NCBI GenBank assembly: GCA_947179155.2 | Contig: OX359280.1 | Coordinates: 44,067,055 to 44,131,054, forward strand | Direction: 5' to 3' | Length of the DNA stretch: 64,000 nucleotides | Source: Hedera helix | Taxonomy: Eukaryota > Streptophyta > Magnoliopsida > Apiales > Araliaceae | Shown here: positions 1 through 13,800 of the stretch, in pieces | Numbering within the stretch: position 1 is the first letter of the stretch | Layout: every line of letters begins with the position of its first letter | Position numbers and translations under genes: made by a program | The notes under the pieces: generated by a model | What the model was told of the DNA's origin: nothing | Seen by the model: the letters and a program-made list of their open reading frames with translations, nothing else | The model's database searches: none

Positions 1-2275
1 TTGTTATTATTCATTATTTCTATTGCCTACGAACGAAGACCATAATCTCTATCTCTTGAGAAATTTTCTGTTTGAGGTCTGTTGTATTTCATGTCTTGGG
101 GAAGATGAAGCGGGATTTTGAAAAATGGAGTTGTTTAGCGGGAAAAAGTCGAGGGAAAATCGTCCCAAATTCCCAATGCCATTTGGGGGAAATTTTCGCC
201 TCGGTTTTGATTATTAATAAATACTTCACGCCAAACTATATAGAGAGAGAGGGGGGAAGACTCATGAAAAAATTACTTAAAATGAAATTGATATTTTTAT
301 AAATTAATTTAATATTTTATAAGTGAATTTTATTTAATTTTATATAATAATTGATATTTTTATAAATTAATTTGATATTTTTATAAATGATTCTTATTTA
401 ATTTTATAAAAATATCAAATTAACTTGTAAGAATATCAATTTTATGTTTAAAATTATGAAACAATTTAACTTTGGTAACCACAATTATAAATAGTAATAT
501 ACGTGGCGCGCATTTATGCATATGTTTAATTTTTTAAAAATAAAATTTTAAAATAATTAGAGAAAAAATTGTGGGATATGAGAACTTTCATTCAATTATA
601 ATTAAACATATATTTTAAAGAGTATACTAAATAACTTAAAATGAAAAAAAAATTATAGCGAAATTAATTCTCTCTCCCCACTTACTTTATATAATAGATA
701 GCTACATGGATTATTCATTTTGTTATAAAAACAAAAGATACAATTTTTTGTTATTCGTTTGAAATTTTAAAATATATTTTTATTTTTAAATTATAAAATA
801 ATATAAATTTTTAGCATATTACTATTTATATTATATGTAAATCTATTATCAGAGCAAATTGTTAAAGATAATCACATTATAGACTAATTAATATCTTTTG
901 GGGAAGGAATTTATATTATATAAAAAAATAATAATAGTTGCGAGATTTTTTTTTTTTATAATTTAAATTATCCCGTGTTTATGAAAATGTGCAGTAATAA
1001 TTTACATTTCATGAAGATATTCGATTGAAATTTGAGAACATTTTTTTATTTTTGAGTTAATAAATTTAAGGATAATATAGTACTTTTGACAGATATGAAT
1101 GAGTGACTAATGAGTGTGTATATGTCATCCTCTTTAAAAAATTGTAAGATAATTTTTAGAGAGGTAATATATAAATAATATAGCAAGGATAAATAACTAA
1201 AAAAAATAAAGTATTACATAGCTTTCGCACAAAATATTTGCTTTCTAAATCTCTTTATTTATAATATATAATAAAATATACAAACAAATAATAAAAATAT
1301 GAGAAGCAATTCATAATAAATGTTTATTATTTTATTAGCGGGATCGACACATATCTGATCATTATAAAATAAATGATAGTTTAAATTTAAAATTCTTAAT
1401 CTATCTACAATTATTAGTAACGAATAAAAAAATTTGAGTGTTTATTTTTGCTATGAATGATCAAAATATATTATTTCAAATAATGTTGTAACAAGTGTTT
1501 GATATAAAATAGGTATAGATAGATATAATTATATATTTTTAGTCAATATTAAAAATAATATTTAAAAAAAAAAAAATTAAACCTATCTACGAATTTTTCT
1601 CAAATGTAATGGAGGCCTACATAATTAGTTGGATTTGGGGACTGCCTTCTCTTTTGAATAAAGTTAAGTATGGTGCGATTTAAAGTTCAAATTATATATA
1701 AAATTGTTTAAGTATTATTTGATAAATTTAAAAAAGCATATAAAATTATTTGTGATTGATGCGGTGCAGTTTAATTTGATATGATTTTAGTTTTAAAATT
1801 AATTAAACATATACAAAAAATTATAACTGAAATAATACATACACTAAAAGAATCATCTAATTTTTAAATGCAGACAAATATATATAAAAAATATTATAAT
1901 AGTTGCTTAATAATAAGTAAACTAAGATTATAGTAAATAATTGTTTATAATTTAAAAGTTGACATCGTATTGATTATACAATAGGATCATTACTATTAAA
2001 TTTATATATCTTCACCTATGTTATAATGAAACTCTATAATTGTAAAAATATAATTAATAATTAAATAATAAGAAATTTGATTAATTAAGTAAACTTTATA
2101 ATTAATTTTTTTTAAAGGTATAATTAATAGTCATACAAAAGACAATTACAAAAATTAATATTATGCTAATAAAAAATATAAAAAATATTATATAATTTTA
2201 AAAATAAATAAATTAAAATTATGTCGTTTTGGACACTATTAATGCAATGTAATAGACTGCAGTAACTAACACTAA
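1..2275. other. AT-rich intergenic spacer, no gene found
   Basis: No coding exon could be supported here. The first 260 bases are less AT-rich than the rest. Read on the minus strand they show a CT-rich stretch and a TATA-like box near 236-246, which could be the leader of a gene leaving the window to the left; I cannot support a protein. The rest is A/T-rich with frequent stops in all frames. Confidence 0.6.
285..445. repeat. AT-rich inverted repeat (hairpin or MITE-like)
   Basis: A motif reading about 'aattgatatttttataaa' occurs twice in direct orientation (near 286 and 350) and once inverted (near 398-442). The last two form arms of about 40 bp that would fold on themselves. No terminal motif or target duplication was identified, so the family is unknown. 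Confidence 0.5.
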
Positions 2276-2630
2276 GGGCCTGTTTGGGAGTATTTTTACT
2301 TATAAATCGGGAATTATAAGTAATAGTTGTGGATGTGTTCGGCTAATAATGACTTATAAGTTAAGTAAAATGTAAAGATTATTAAAATATCTTTTAGTAA
2401 GAAGAAGGAAAAAAAAACAAGGAGGGACAATTTTGTCATTTCATTAGAGTTGACCAACTTAAAAAAAATGACTTATAAGTCATTTTTTTTAAGTTCTAAA
2501 AATTTACTTTTTTTTTTTGACTTTTTTTTTGACTTATAAGTTAAAAAAACAGCTATTATCGAACACCACTTTTGACTTAACAGCTTATAAGTTGGGTTGA
2601 TCAACTTATAAGTTAGTTCCGAACACCCCC
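2276..2630. mobile_element. Tourist-like MITE (PIF/Harbinger type)
   Basis: The 355-bp element starts GGGCCTGTTTGGGAGTA and its other end, reverse-complemented, starts GGGGGTGTTCGGAACTA, forming imperfect terminal inverted repeats. It is flanked on both sides by TAA (2273-2275 and 2631-2633), the usual target duplication of Harbinger-type elements. The interior is low-complexity with repeated 'acttataagt' blocks and no coding capacity. It lies about 300 bp upstream of the SEC10 leader. A hAT origin is a less likely alternative because no 8-bp duplication is seen. Confidence 0.7.
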
Positions 2631-3053
2631 TAAATAACAAATGTGATTTTTTGACCTTTTTAAGATTGTTATATACGTCGAAAATATTGATGCCATTTTA
2701 TTGATACAGTTTCGGGGCTAATATCGAGTTTTTGCTAGCTCCTACTTTTGGTTTAGTAGATTGGATTATGTGCCACCTAGCAATTCTCCGAAGAAATTTA
2801 TCAACCTAAAATGCCCCTACTACACTTTTCGTTAACTCCTATCGCACAGAATGGACAAGATGGTCATTCCAGTCACATAATTATCATTGTAGTCTTCGCA
2901 GAACAGGCTGTTTTCTCTCTCTAAAGCCCCTCTCTCTCTCTGACCTTGCTCGATCTATCGGACGCGAAGAGTACAAGAAGACGAAGAAAAATAAATAACA
3001 AGTGAAAAAGTTATCCGCTGCATCTCTTTCTCTTGCTCATTTGATCACTCAAA

Positions 3054-6000
3054 ATGGTATTTTTATACTTTTGATTCAGTAATTCAGTAAATATAGAAGT
3101 ATAAATCAGATTCAGCATTCCATGATTTATATTCAAATTTGTTCCCCTAATTTTTGTTTGTTTGTCTGTTTTGCATTCTGTTCAATTATTCGTTGTTTTA
3201 TCTGTAATTCATTTGGTATTATACAAGTCTTATAAGATATGAATTCAAATGGTTATTTTTTTTATTATTTAAAGACTTTAGAGAGCTAAGTTGAACAAAA
3301 ATAGGGATATATACATTTGAATTATTATCACACAGGTTAAATAGAATTTATAGATATTTTTTTACCTGCCAAAAAATGAATGAATGTATACATAAAAATC
3401 AATTTTTTATTTACATTGTTCTGAAAGCATTTCAGTTTTGGAAACAAAATGGAGCATTGATATTTCGGTCGCTTGGTGAATGGTTCTATAAGTTATGGCC
3501 TTGTTCATAAGAAAGTTAATGGAGAAAAGAAGGGTATGAAAAATGCGAGTTTAGGTCTTTTATAAAACTTAGTTACTCCATATCTGTGAGTTCAGCGTTT
3601 TAGCACTTCTCTTTTGTAAATGAAGTAACAGAAATTCAAAATTATCAAACAAGTTATAGAAGGTATAACCTTTTGTTTTTGAATATGAGAAGTGCATACT
3701 TTCTCATTCTCTTGTTTGTCACAACACCCTTAATTCTTAAATACGGAAACTCGTATTAAACTTTTATTTATTTTTTCGAGACCACAACTAATGAGCAGTA
3801 AAATTTATAATTTTAATCTGAAGATCTTACATTCCTTCATGTTCTGCACAATCTTTATTGAAGAGCTGTTATTATTATTTTTTTTTGCATGAGTGCAGCA
3901 GGGGTACATTTAGCTTACTTTTTTTAATAGTTACAAACATTTCAGGAAAGGCATAGTATCTCTATTCTGAATGTTGTACCTTTCTGTTTTAGATGCGTGA
4001 TAGGAATGTTTACTTTAACCGCACTACTTTCAACCTTCTTATTATTGTTAGATTTTAAACATCAATCCGAATCTAGCATATAAAGACATCAAACTCTCTA
4101 ACCCAAAAACAATTGACAATGGGAAGTTGACCCTAGTCATTATATACTAGACATACTTCCTCAAGGTATTTGATGTGGCACAAGTATATACTCTAACAAT
4201 TATGATAAAACTGAAGAACATGAGATGGAGAACCTTAGCTTTATTCTGTGTTGCTCTTTCAATCTAAAGAGTTTGAAAACTATTTACTTGGGTTTTGATA
4301 GCAAAGCTTGCTGTAACCTTGTATTGAAAAAAACTATCTGAGGCCATTTTAGGAACTGACAGTACATTCATTCCGGCTAATATTGGAACCTTGTGCATTC
4401 TCATATCTGATTAAAACAGAACTGTTGACCAACACTAATGCATTAGTTTCTGAGTTTAACTGTTTCTTATTTGGTTTTTAGATGAAAGAGAGTAGAGGTG
4501 GAGCCAAGACCGATAAAATTTCAAAGTCTTCTTCTGTGGATTCCCAGCCACTTGTTTTAGATATAGACGACTTTAAGGTATGATCCCAGACTCCAATTTT
4601 TTTTGGTGCACACGTTTAAAATGATTACATTACTACATCTAGTTGACTATTTTTTGATACATTGTCCTAAATATATTATTTAGGGGGGCTTTTCATTTGA
4701 TGCGTTATTTGGAAACTTAGTGAATGAGCTATTACCATCTTTTCAAGAAGAAGAATCAGATTTATTAGAAGGGCATAGTAACATTGGTGGGAATGATGCT
4801 TTGCCAAATGGAAATTCAAAAGTTGCTTCTGATGGTGGAAAATGGGTACAAGGGGTATCAAGTCCTTCATTTCCGAAGGTTGATGCTCTTTTGTCTTTGT
4901 TTAAGAATTCGTGCACGCAATTAGTTGATCTGCGGACACAGGTATGCAGTTACGAATTGATAGTATTTTGTGTGTTTTGATTTGTTGGGACATCCTCTGT
5001 TGAAAACTAATGTAGTACATCGTTAAAGATTGATGGAAGACTTTCCGATCTCAAGAAAGAAGTTGCCTCCCAAGACTCTAAGCATCGGAAGACACTCATG
5101 GAGGTCTGTTAGCTTTCTGCCTTATCGTGTCACATTTTGCATATTAATTTCTTCTCTTGGTCCTATACTTATAACATTTACTAGATAAGGTCACAGTCTA
5201 TCTAAAAAAAAAGTTAAAATTATTTCTAAATAGCGTGAGGTTTGAGATTTTTTAGTCATATTTTAAATGTTTAAATCTCATTTTTCGGGAGATATATATC
5301 TTATAGATGTTGGTTACCAATTTATTTTTTTTACGAAATTGTATTTTCCATGACGTGGGAAGTGTGTTCGAGATCTAATGATTGCATTTTTGAGATGCCA
5401 AGTTGAAACTGATTTGACTTGTTTTCCCTTGTCCAGTTCGTATATGGCTTGCTTGTGTCTACAGTTAATTGTGCAAAATGTTGGGTTTTGATGAATCTGA
5501 ATATGTTACATTCTTATTAGAACAATGCCATTTCCGTTAATTTTGTCCATATTTCTTCAGCTGGAAAAAGGAGTAGATGGCTTATTTGAGAGTTTTGCAA
5601 GACTGGATTCACGTATTTCTAGTGTTGGACAAACTGCTGCCAAAATCGGAGATCATCTGCAGGTAAATTTCGTCTAATGGTTATTGTGACGAAGGTGATG
5701 TAGATTCAGTTAACAAATAAAGGAAATTAAAACATTCCCTTCTAGCACAATGGTAAAGTGCTGACTGAAATGTAAGGGGGAACTGGGGTCAAAGATTCAC
5801 GACTTCACGCATTTCAGTAACAATTAAAAGAAATTTATCAAGTGCTTCGTTGAACAATGCATTGGAGCCACTTTGGTGTAAATTTTTTATTTAGTCTAGC
5901 TGTTATATGTGTGTTTTACGTTTTAAATGATTTTATTCTCGTCTGTCAGAGTGCAGATGCTCAGCGAGATACTGCTAGCCAAACAATGGAGCTCATAAAG

Positions 6001-9000
6001 GTAGTTTTATTCAATGTTGACGGTGTTTATTCCTTGCTTATATCGTTTTGACATTGTATGGATGATTTGATGATGCAGTATTTAATGGAGTTTAACAGTA
6101 GCCCGGGCGACTTAATGGAGCTTTCTCCTCTATTTTCTGATGATAGTCGTGTTGCTGAGGCTGCTTCAATTGCTCAAAAATTACGTAAGAGTTCATGTTT
6201 CTTATAAAAATGGTTATACATCTTCATGAGCTTCACTCTTTTGTGAATAGCATTATCTTTGCGTTTTTGGTGCTATCGATCTAGATCATTGTATTTGCAC
6301 TTATTTTTCATTAAAGGTTGGATTAAGTTTGTGGAAGTGTGGGAACAGTTTACCGTTTTTCCAATGTTACAATATTCTGCTCAACTTTCTGTGTCTTTTC
6401 CATTGATGATCTTAAACCCATGTTGAATGGTTATCTTTTGGGCTGTAAGTAAATATTTTAATCAATGTTCTAAAAGGCGCTAGGTGGGCGGCCCGGGGAG
6501 GGGGGACCTAGCGCCTAGGGGGCTTAGGCGGAATTTTTTATTTTAAGCAAATTTTAATATTTTATCTTATATTTATCCAAACAAAACAATAATATAAAGC
6601 AAAACAATCTATAATAAAAACATTTGCTTAAAGTTCAAACACATATCTATATTGTCAATGTCAAAGTTCAAACACAAATATGAAATTGTTCAAAGTTTAA
6701 ACACAAACAAATAATAAAAAATACAAATTAATAGTTCTCATCTCCATATCCCTCTATAGCTCTAACTTTTCTTCTCCATATCTCTCCAAGATAATGTCCC
6801 CATGGGACTCACACTCATGCTCCTCATTTCCCTTTTCTTCCGTGTCATCATCAGACAAAAAATATTCTTGATGGAAGTCTCTTACTCCAATATTTCTACT
6901 ACTTCTCTTAGGCTTTAGCACGCTATTTGCTCCGAATGCTTCACCAATCGTCTCTCAAGTAAGGCTCGAACGACCCTCAACTTCATCATCCACTCCTACG
7001 ACGTCGTTTTATAGTTTAGCTATTAAAATAAAATAAAAAACAATTGCAGTTCTAATTTTTCCGCCTTGTCCGCTTAGTCCCGTCTAATTTCCTTGAGGGA
7101 TTTTTTTCCGCTTTAGGCCTAGGCGAGGTGTCAGGGGGCCTAGCACCTAGGTGGGGCGCCAGGGGGGTCTAGCGCCTAGGCGGAGATTTTTAGAACACTG
7201 ATTTTAATATGAAGAATTCAGATTTAGGGGAAGCAAATTTTCTATAAATGGTCAATACTTTTGAGATGCTTTATCTGAAACCTCCACAAGATTGTGATGA
7301 TCCAGTGATCTGCTTCTAATGAAGTTCTCAACAAAGATTTTTAGCAGAATATCCTTCAATGAAGAGAATTTTTTTTTTGAGAGGACAAGGTTATTGAAAC
7401 TTATTAGGATTACCTGCTTAATTGCAGCATTTGCAGCTATTTTTCACTACATGACATTTCAATTTATCAGTAGTATTATATACAGAAACATCGTCTGGTC
7501 ATCTTGTCTTGCTCAAGCCGTCTACTCTTGTGCATAGACTTTTTCCTTGCAGAATTGATGTTACTTAAAAAAGAAGAAAAAAAGCTTAAATCAATGTTCT
7601 GAGATTCTTATGGAGCTTGCATGACAACATTTGGTTACTATTGTTGATTTTAGGTTCATTCGCTGAAGAAGATATTGGAAGAAGACAGGGTGTGACTGTA
7701 TCATCAGTTGAGGGCAATGCAACTGCTAGCAGAGGATTGGAAGTTGCAGTTGCTAACCTTCAAGAATACTGCAATGGTAATTGTTTTATTTAGTTTTCAA
7801 TTTCTATTTACCGGGTACTGTATGCACTAGCATATTATATAAGTCAGTTGGATTTTCCTAATTAGAAGAAGTTTAGTGTAACGATCGTATTTCGAAACAT
7901 ATGTGGTTGGGTAATTGCATCACTTATGTCCACGTATATTTCATGATTTTTTTTACTTTAATGTTGCATGCAAAATAACGTGCTTTTATTCATGCTTGTA
8001 TAGAACTGGAAAACAGATTGTTGGCTCGATTTGATGCAGCATCACAGAGAAGAGAATTGTCTACCATGGCAGAGTGTGCTAAGATCTTGTCACAAGTAAT
8101 GTGTGAGCTTTATTGTTTCTTTAATAAATTAGATTTTCTATAATTATTGCTATAACTATTAAACAAATTCTGCAAGATAGAATCCCAGCGAACCAAAATA
8201 TGTAATACAACTATACTAAAACTGCCAATAATCAGTATTTTATTTTTCATATTGTTACCGCAACATTAACTTTTAAATCAAAATAAAGATTTCCCATTAT
8301 GATCAGTAACTTTAATGCGGACCCCAAGAAAAGGGGTATGAGCTGGACATGCGAAGTACGCATTTTATATCTATCCATAGAAAAAACAAATCTACAAGAA
8401 AGAATGACCATCCCAGAAATTTAAAGAGAAAGAATAAGACTCGCTGTGGATAGGAAACTCCAGATAAGCAATGTTATGTTTAGTCCTTCCTCTATATGCA
8501 TTACATAAATTACAGTGCAGCCACCTCTCACACCTTCTACCACTTCCTCCGTACTTGTGATGCTTTAACATGGTTTTCTGTGAACACGGTTTAACTTGTG
8601 TGATGCTGACTGACATAATAAAGAGGCACTACGCCACTACCTCTAGCTATCCTACAATGAAGAAACACTTAGTTAGCTCTTTACTACCTCCTTACATATT
8701 GCAAAACAAGATTCTTAGTCCTACCTTACAAATCATCACCTTTTAAAGTGGCGTTACAATCTGCATTCTAGCAAAAACCCTACTAGTTTTGTGCTCAAGC
8801 AAAAACAGAACCTTTTTAAGGAAGTAAAAAATGAAAAAGAAAAATAAGTTAAGTTATACTATAATTTTGCTCTTAGTAAAAAGTAAAATATTTGTTTTTG
8901 ACAAGTTAACCAGATCTTATCCCCAAAAGACATACAAGTCAAGCTCCCAAAAGAACTCAAAAAAATTAACTAACAAAACTGCCAAACCACAGATCCCACT

Positions 9001-10745
9001 TCTTCCTCCACCTTTGTACCAAGTTTAACTCCAATACTCCATTCCAAGCCCCTCTTAACTGAGAGCTTCTCATTTTCTGCTGCTTTTCCGCTCAACTCAT
9101 TCTTCTCTGCTTTAGAGAGTTAGTATTGTATAAAGCCTCCAACAAGGGCTCCTTAAACTCAACATCTCATCCCTTCTCGGTTTTCTTCGCTTTCCACCTC
9201 AACTCGTTCTCCTTGGCTCATAAGGGCTCAACCAGGACTTCTTTGACTTCCCTTCTGCCTTCAAAATCTTTGAGTCTGTCAGAGGAGTTGTCAAGGATAT
9301 CATGTAGTCCAAGAATCAATGCCATTGACATTTCAAAAACTTAAAAAGTGAACACTATACTGTAAATAGAAACCGAGTGTTTGTAAGAGATTTTGAATTG
9401 CCAATTGCATCAACTTTAAAAGATTGAAAATGCATTGCAATCCCTCGTGTTAACAGGTTGATGACCTTTCAAAGGTGAAGCTTAGTAGGTTGAAGAGTTT
9501 TTGTTGATGTCTAGACATTCATAGGCAATGCATTGGGGTCTACGTTATTTGATCACACTGGGGACCATAATCTCAATATGCTTTTACTTCTTATAGGAAT
9601 GAATAATGGTGTACACTCTTAACAGGTCATCTGAATATAAGCTGCTCCAGTTTAGATGAATCTGCTTGACCATCTGTAGCGCTTCCTCATCTAACCATCA
9701 AGTTCCTTGATGCAGTTTAACAGGGGTACCAGTGCCATGCAACATTACGTGGGACTACGTCCAATGTTTGACTTGGAGGTCATGAATTCAGATGCTTCAT
9801 TAATTCTTGGTGATCAGGATTCCCAACCTAGTCCTAGCAATGTTTCACGTGGACTTTCTTCACTTTACAAAGAAATCACAGGTTTGGGAAGAGTGCCAAT
9901 ATCTCAAGTAAGATTTGCCTCTTCATTGTATTTGATTTACTTGCTATACTTGGCTTGCAGATACTGTACGAAAAGAAGCAGCCACCATAACGGCTGTATT
10001 TCCTTCCCCAAATGATGTTATGTCAATTTTGGTTCAGGTATTTCTGGGAGTTTTTTTTTGGGTTTGTCCTCTGTATATATTTTGCATTGCATTTATGAAG
10101 TTCATAAAGCAGCAGCACTCTACTGATAATTTTACAATTCTGACCATCTTGCAATGGCTGTGGTGCAGCGAGTCTTGGAAGACCGAGTTCCAAATCTTCT
10201 TGAGAAACTTTTGGATAAACCATCTCTTGTTAGTCCACCTACTGTGGAAGAAGGTGGACTTCTATTGGTGAGTTCTCTTATGGTTTTACATTTGTACTCA
10301 TGACATTGATGCAGCTTTGATGTTACATTGATTTTGACCACATTTCCCCCCTGATGTTTCAGTTTCTCAGAATGTTAGCAGTGGCATATGAGAAGACTCA
10401 GGAACTTGCTAGAGATCTACGTGGTGTTGGGTGTGGTGAATTGGATGTTGAAGGTACAAATTAGTTTATAAATTCCTCCACTTGGTTAATTTTGTCTTGA
10501 GATTTGATTGTCATTGCATGGACAACTAATGTATGGAAGGCACTGTTGCTACTTGAATTTGCTCAATCGGTTAATGATATACTTTTACTTTGATGTACTG
10601 AAGCCAGCACTTTATTGTAATATAGGCTTGACAGAGTCTTTGTTTCTTCCTCACAAAGATATTTATATCGAGTATGAGCAAGCGTCTCTGAAACAACTCT
10701 ACAAAGCTAAGGTTTATGAACTCCTCTTTCTCTCTATAAATATAT

Positions 10746-10802
<57 letters not shown>

Positions 10803-13800
10803 CACACACACACACACAACACACAACACACATATATATTGTTGGTTTGTTTAAATTCTGAATTTGCATTTTTTAAACCTACTTTTAACAGGATTTATTC
10901 TGTGCAGATGGAGGAATTGCGTGCTGAGAGCCAGCTATCTTCTGAGTCTTCTGGAACAATAGGACGTTCTAAAGGAGCTTCAATTGCATCTTCTCAACAG
11001 CAAATATCTGTTACTGTGGTGACAGAGTTTGTGCGTTGGAATGAAGAAGCAATTTCTCGATGCACTTTGTTTTCAACTCAGGTAAAGTTTGACTGATATT
11101 TATTTATTACTAAGAGTGAACATGATAAGCCTATTGTTTTTTCTTACATGGATTTCAAATTACATGGCTAAGTTCTTTCATGATTTTCTACTCAACAGGC
11201 TGGTTGGTTTATTTTTATTAGCTACATTTTTAATAATTATTTTCCATGATCCAAAGTTCTAACGTCAAATGCATAACCTGTATGTTATCAGTAGTAACAT
11301 TATAAGTCATGTTGCTAATCAATTTAGAAGTTAACAGCAGATCAGCTGTTTGCAACTATTTGAACAATGAAGCAATATAGCACAGATCATAAGTTAATTG
11401 TCAGTACGAGGATGGTTGGTTATATATTATTTCTCCAAACTTTTGACTCTCCTTGTCATGTTCAATATATGTAGCTCAAAGGTTTTAGGATGAGGTAATT
11501 ATGAGCCTAACTGCCTAACTGAAATAAGGATGTTTATTTCCTTTCAACTGTAAGACTTAGACTATATGCCTAAAGACTTTGGTGCTCTTGGTATATACTG
11601 AGGAGTTATAGTGCTGGAGGTCTTTACAGAATGCAATGGTGACCTTTTCTTGTCAAAGTTGTGCCAATGACTGGAAGTAAAATATTGTGATCATGGAGAT
11701 CGTTATCTAACTCTAGAGGAATGGTTGAGTTTGTTATCAGTACCTTGTAGCTTGTTTGGACTTAAGAAGATGGTACAGTTTGAAATATTTAAGGAAAAGA
11801 GATAATGAGTATTGCCTTTCCTCATGAAACAGATATGCAAGTGTAAAAAGCATTAAGATTATTTATTTTCATTAAAGTGCATCCTAGGATTAGAACAGAG
11901 TATCCTGGCAGGAGTTGTAAGTATGGAAGGCCAATCTAAATGATTCATCTCTGTACGTGGTAGCATATACTGGATATGGAGGTTAGTCCTATGTTGGTCT
12001 AAAGCACCTAGTAGTGGGAGGAGAAGATTGCAAGGATATATCAAGTAATAGCTGCTGACATTTTTGCCATACTTTCTGGTAGTAAATGTCCTTTGTATTT
12101 TCTGGTAGTACAACTGGTAGGTCAAAAGCACCGAATGATGGGAGGAGAAGATTGTAAGGATAGATTAAGGGCATTTCCACCATGCTTTCTGTTATTATTA
12201 CCGTTTCTAATTTTTAAAACCTCAGATCATTTTGGTTTGGTTTTATATTGGTGCATAATAATCTTATTTCTGTTTCAATTATGGGGCATTTTTTATGATT
12301 CGTTCCATTGGCTTTCTATAGTTTTAGACACTTTTCAAGGTTTTTATTCATTGATTCTTAACTTGTCTTCACAGCCCACTACCCTTGCAGCCAATGTAAA
12401 ACCTGTGTTCACTTGCCTTCTAGACCAAGTAAGTTGATTGATCCTTGTTCCATATTCTGAATTTGTGCTGCTTATTGGGCATTTACATGATACATGTCTT
12501 GATCACTCAATTTTTAAAATTTATTCTCTTCTGTCCCCTCCTTTCTCCTGCAGGTCAGTCAATATACAACAGAGGGGCTTGAACGAGCTAGGGACAGCCT
12601 AACTGAAGCTGCAGCTTTGAGGGAAAGGTTTGTGCTTGGCACAAGTGTTAGTCGAAGAGTGGCTGCTGCAGCTGCTTCTGCTGTAACTACTTGATGCTTT
12701 TTCTTGTGGATTTATACTTGTCCATTGTCTGTATCTCAAAAATTTATTGATTGAGCTTCTCCAGTAGTGTACAGCACCCATAAGTTTGCTGACTTATGAG
12801 TGATGAATTATGACGTGTAGGCAGAAGCTGCTGCTGCTGCTGGGGAAAGCAGTTTCAGATCTTTCATGGTGGCTGTGCAACGATGTGGGAGCAGTGTGGC
12901 TATCGTTCAGCAAGTATGTCCTGTTGTATCTAGTGCTCTATTAAAGCTTATGCAGATATTTTCGGATACGTATTTGAACCTTGAGTTAATAACATTCCAT
13001 TCTCTTTGTTCAGTACTTTGCAAACACTATATCCCGGCTTCTACTACCTGTTGATGGCGCACATGCTGCTGCTTGTGAAGAAATGTCAACAGCTATGTCC
13101 AGTGCAGAGGGTGCTGCATACAAAGGACTTCAGCAATGCATTGAGACGGTCATGGCAGAGGTCTGTGATATAAGGTTTTGCATCTACTAGCGAGTAACAC
13201 ATAGTTTGCAAGAAGCTGCTCTGCTGTTTCAGTTATACTTATACGGCATGTTGGACAATTCCAATTACAGTAGCTTACTTTTTAAATTTGAATTGTTCTA
13301 GTTGTAATGATTAACTATGCATTAAGATTCTAGGTCTCCATCCTATTATCCATTGCTTATGCAGGTGGAGCGCTTGCTCTCAGCTGAACAAAAAGCAACC
13401 GATTATCGTTCACCCGATGATGGTCTTGCGCCTGATCATCGTCCAACAAATGCCTGCACAAGGTAGATTTAATTTCACAAACTTGTGAATTGTATTTGAA
13501 ATATGTCACCAATTAGTGAAAGAGTTTCTGAAGATTGGATTTCTTTAAGTCTGTCCATATTGCTTCTCTGGAAAAATAAACTCTTGGTCTAATGGCATTG
13601 AAAATGCTTTATTATTTTCCATGATGCTTTATTTACTTCCCTAGATGATGTACTTTTTTGTTTCTTTATTAATTCCATATATTTTTGTTGTTTCATATGA
13701 ATTTACATATCCCTTGGCCAGAGTTGTTGCATATCTTTCCCGTGTGCTTGAGGCGGCATTCACTGCACTAGAGGGTCTTAACAAACAAGCTTTCCTGACT

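Noticed and set aside
1..260. Possible leader of a minus-strand gene leaving the window
   Set aside because: A TATA-like box and CT-rich tract are visible, but the only downstream ATG frame is short and unrecognised; kept only as a remark in the spacer entry.
10571..10831. Frames rich in Ile/Tyr and Cys/Val over SEC10 intron 14
   Set aside because: They are read-through of the (TA)n/(CA)n microsatellite.
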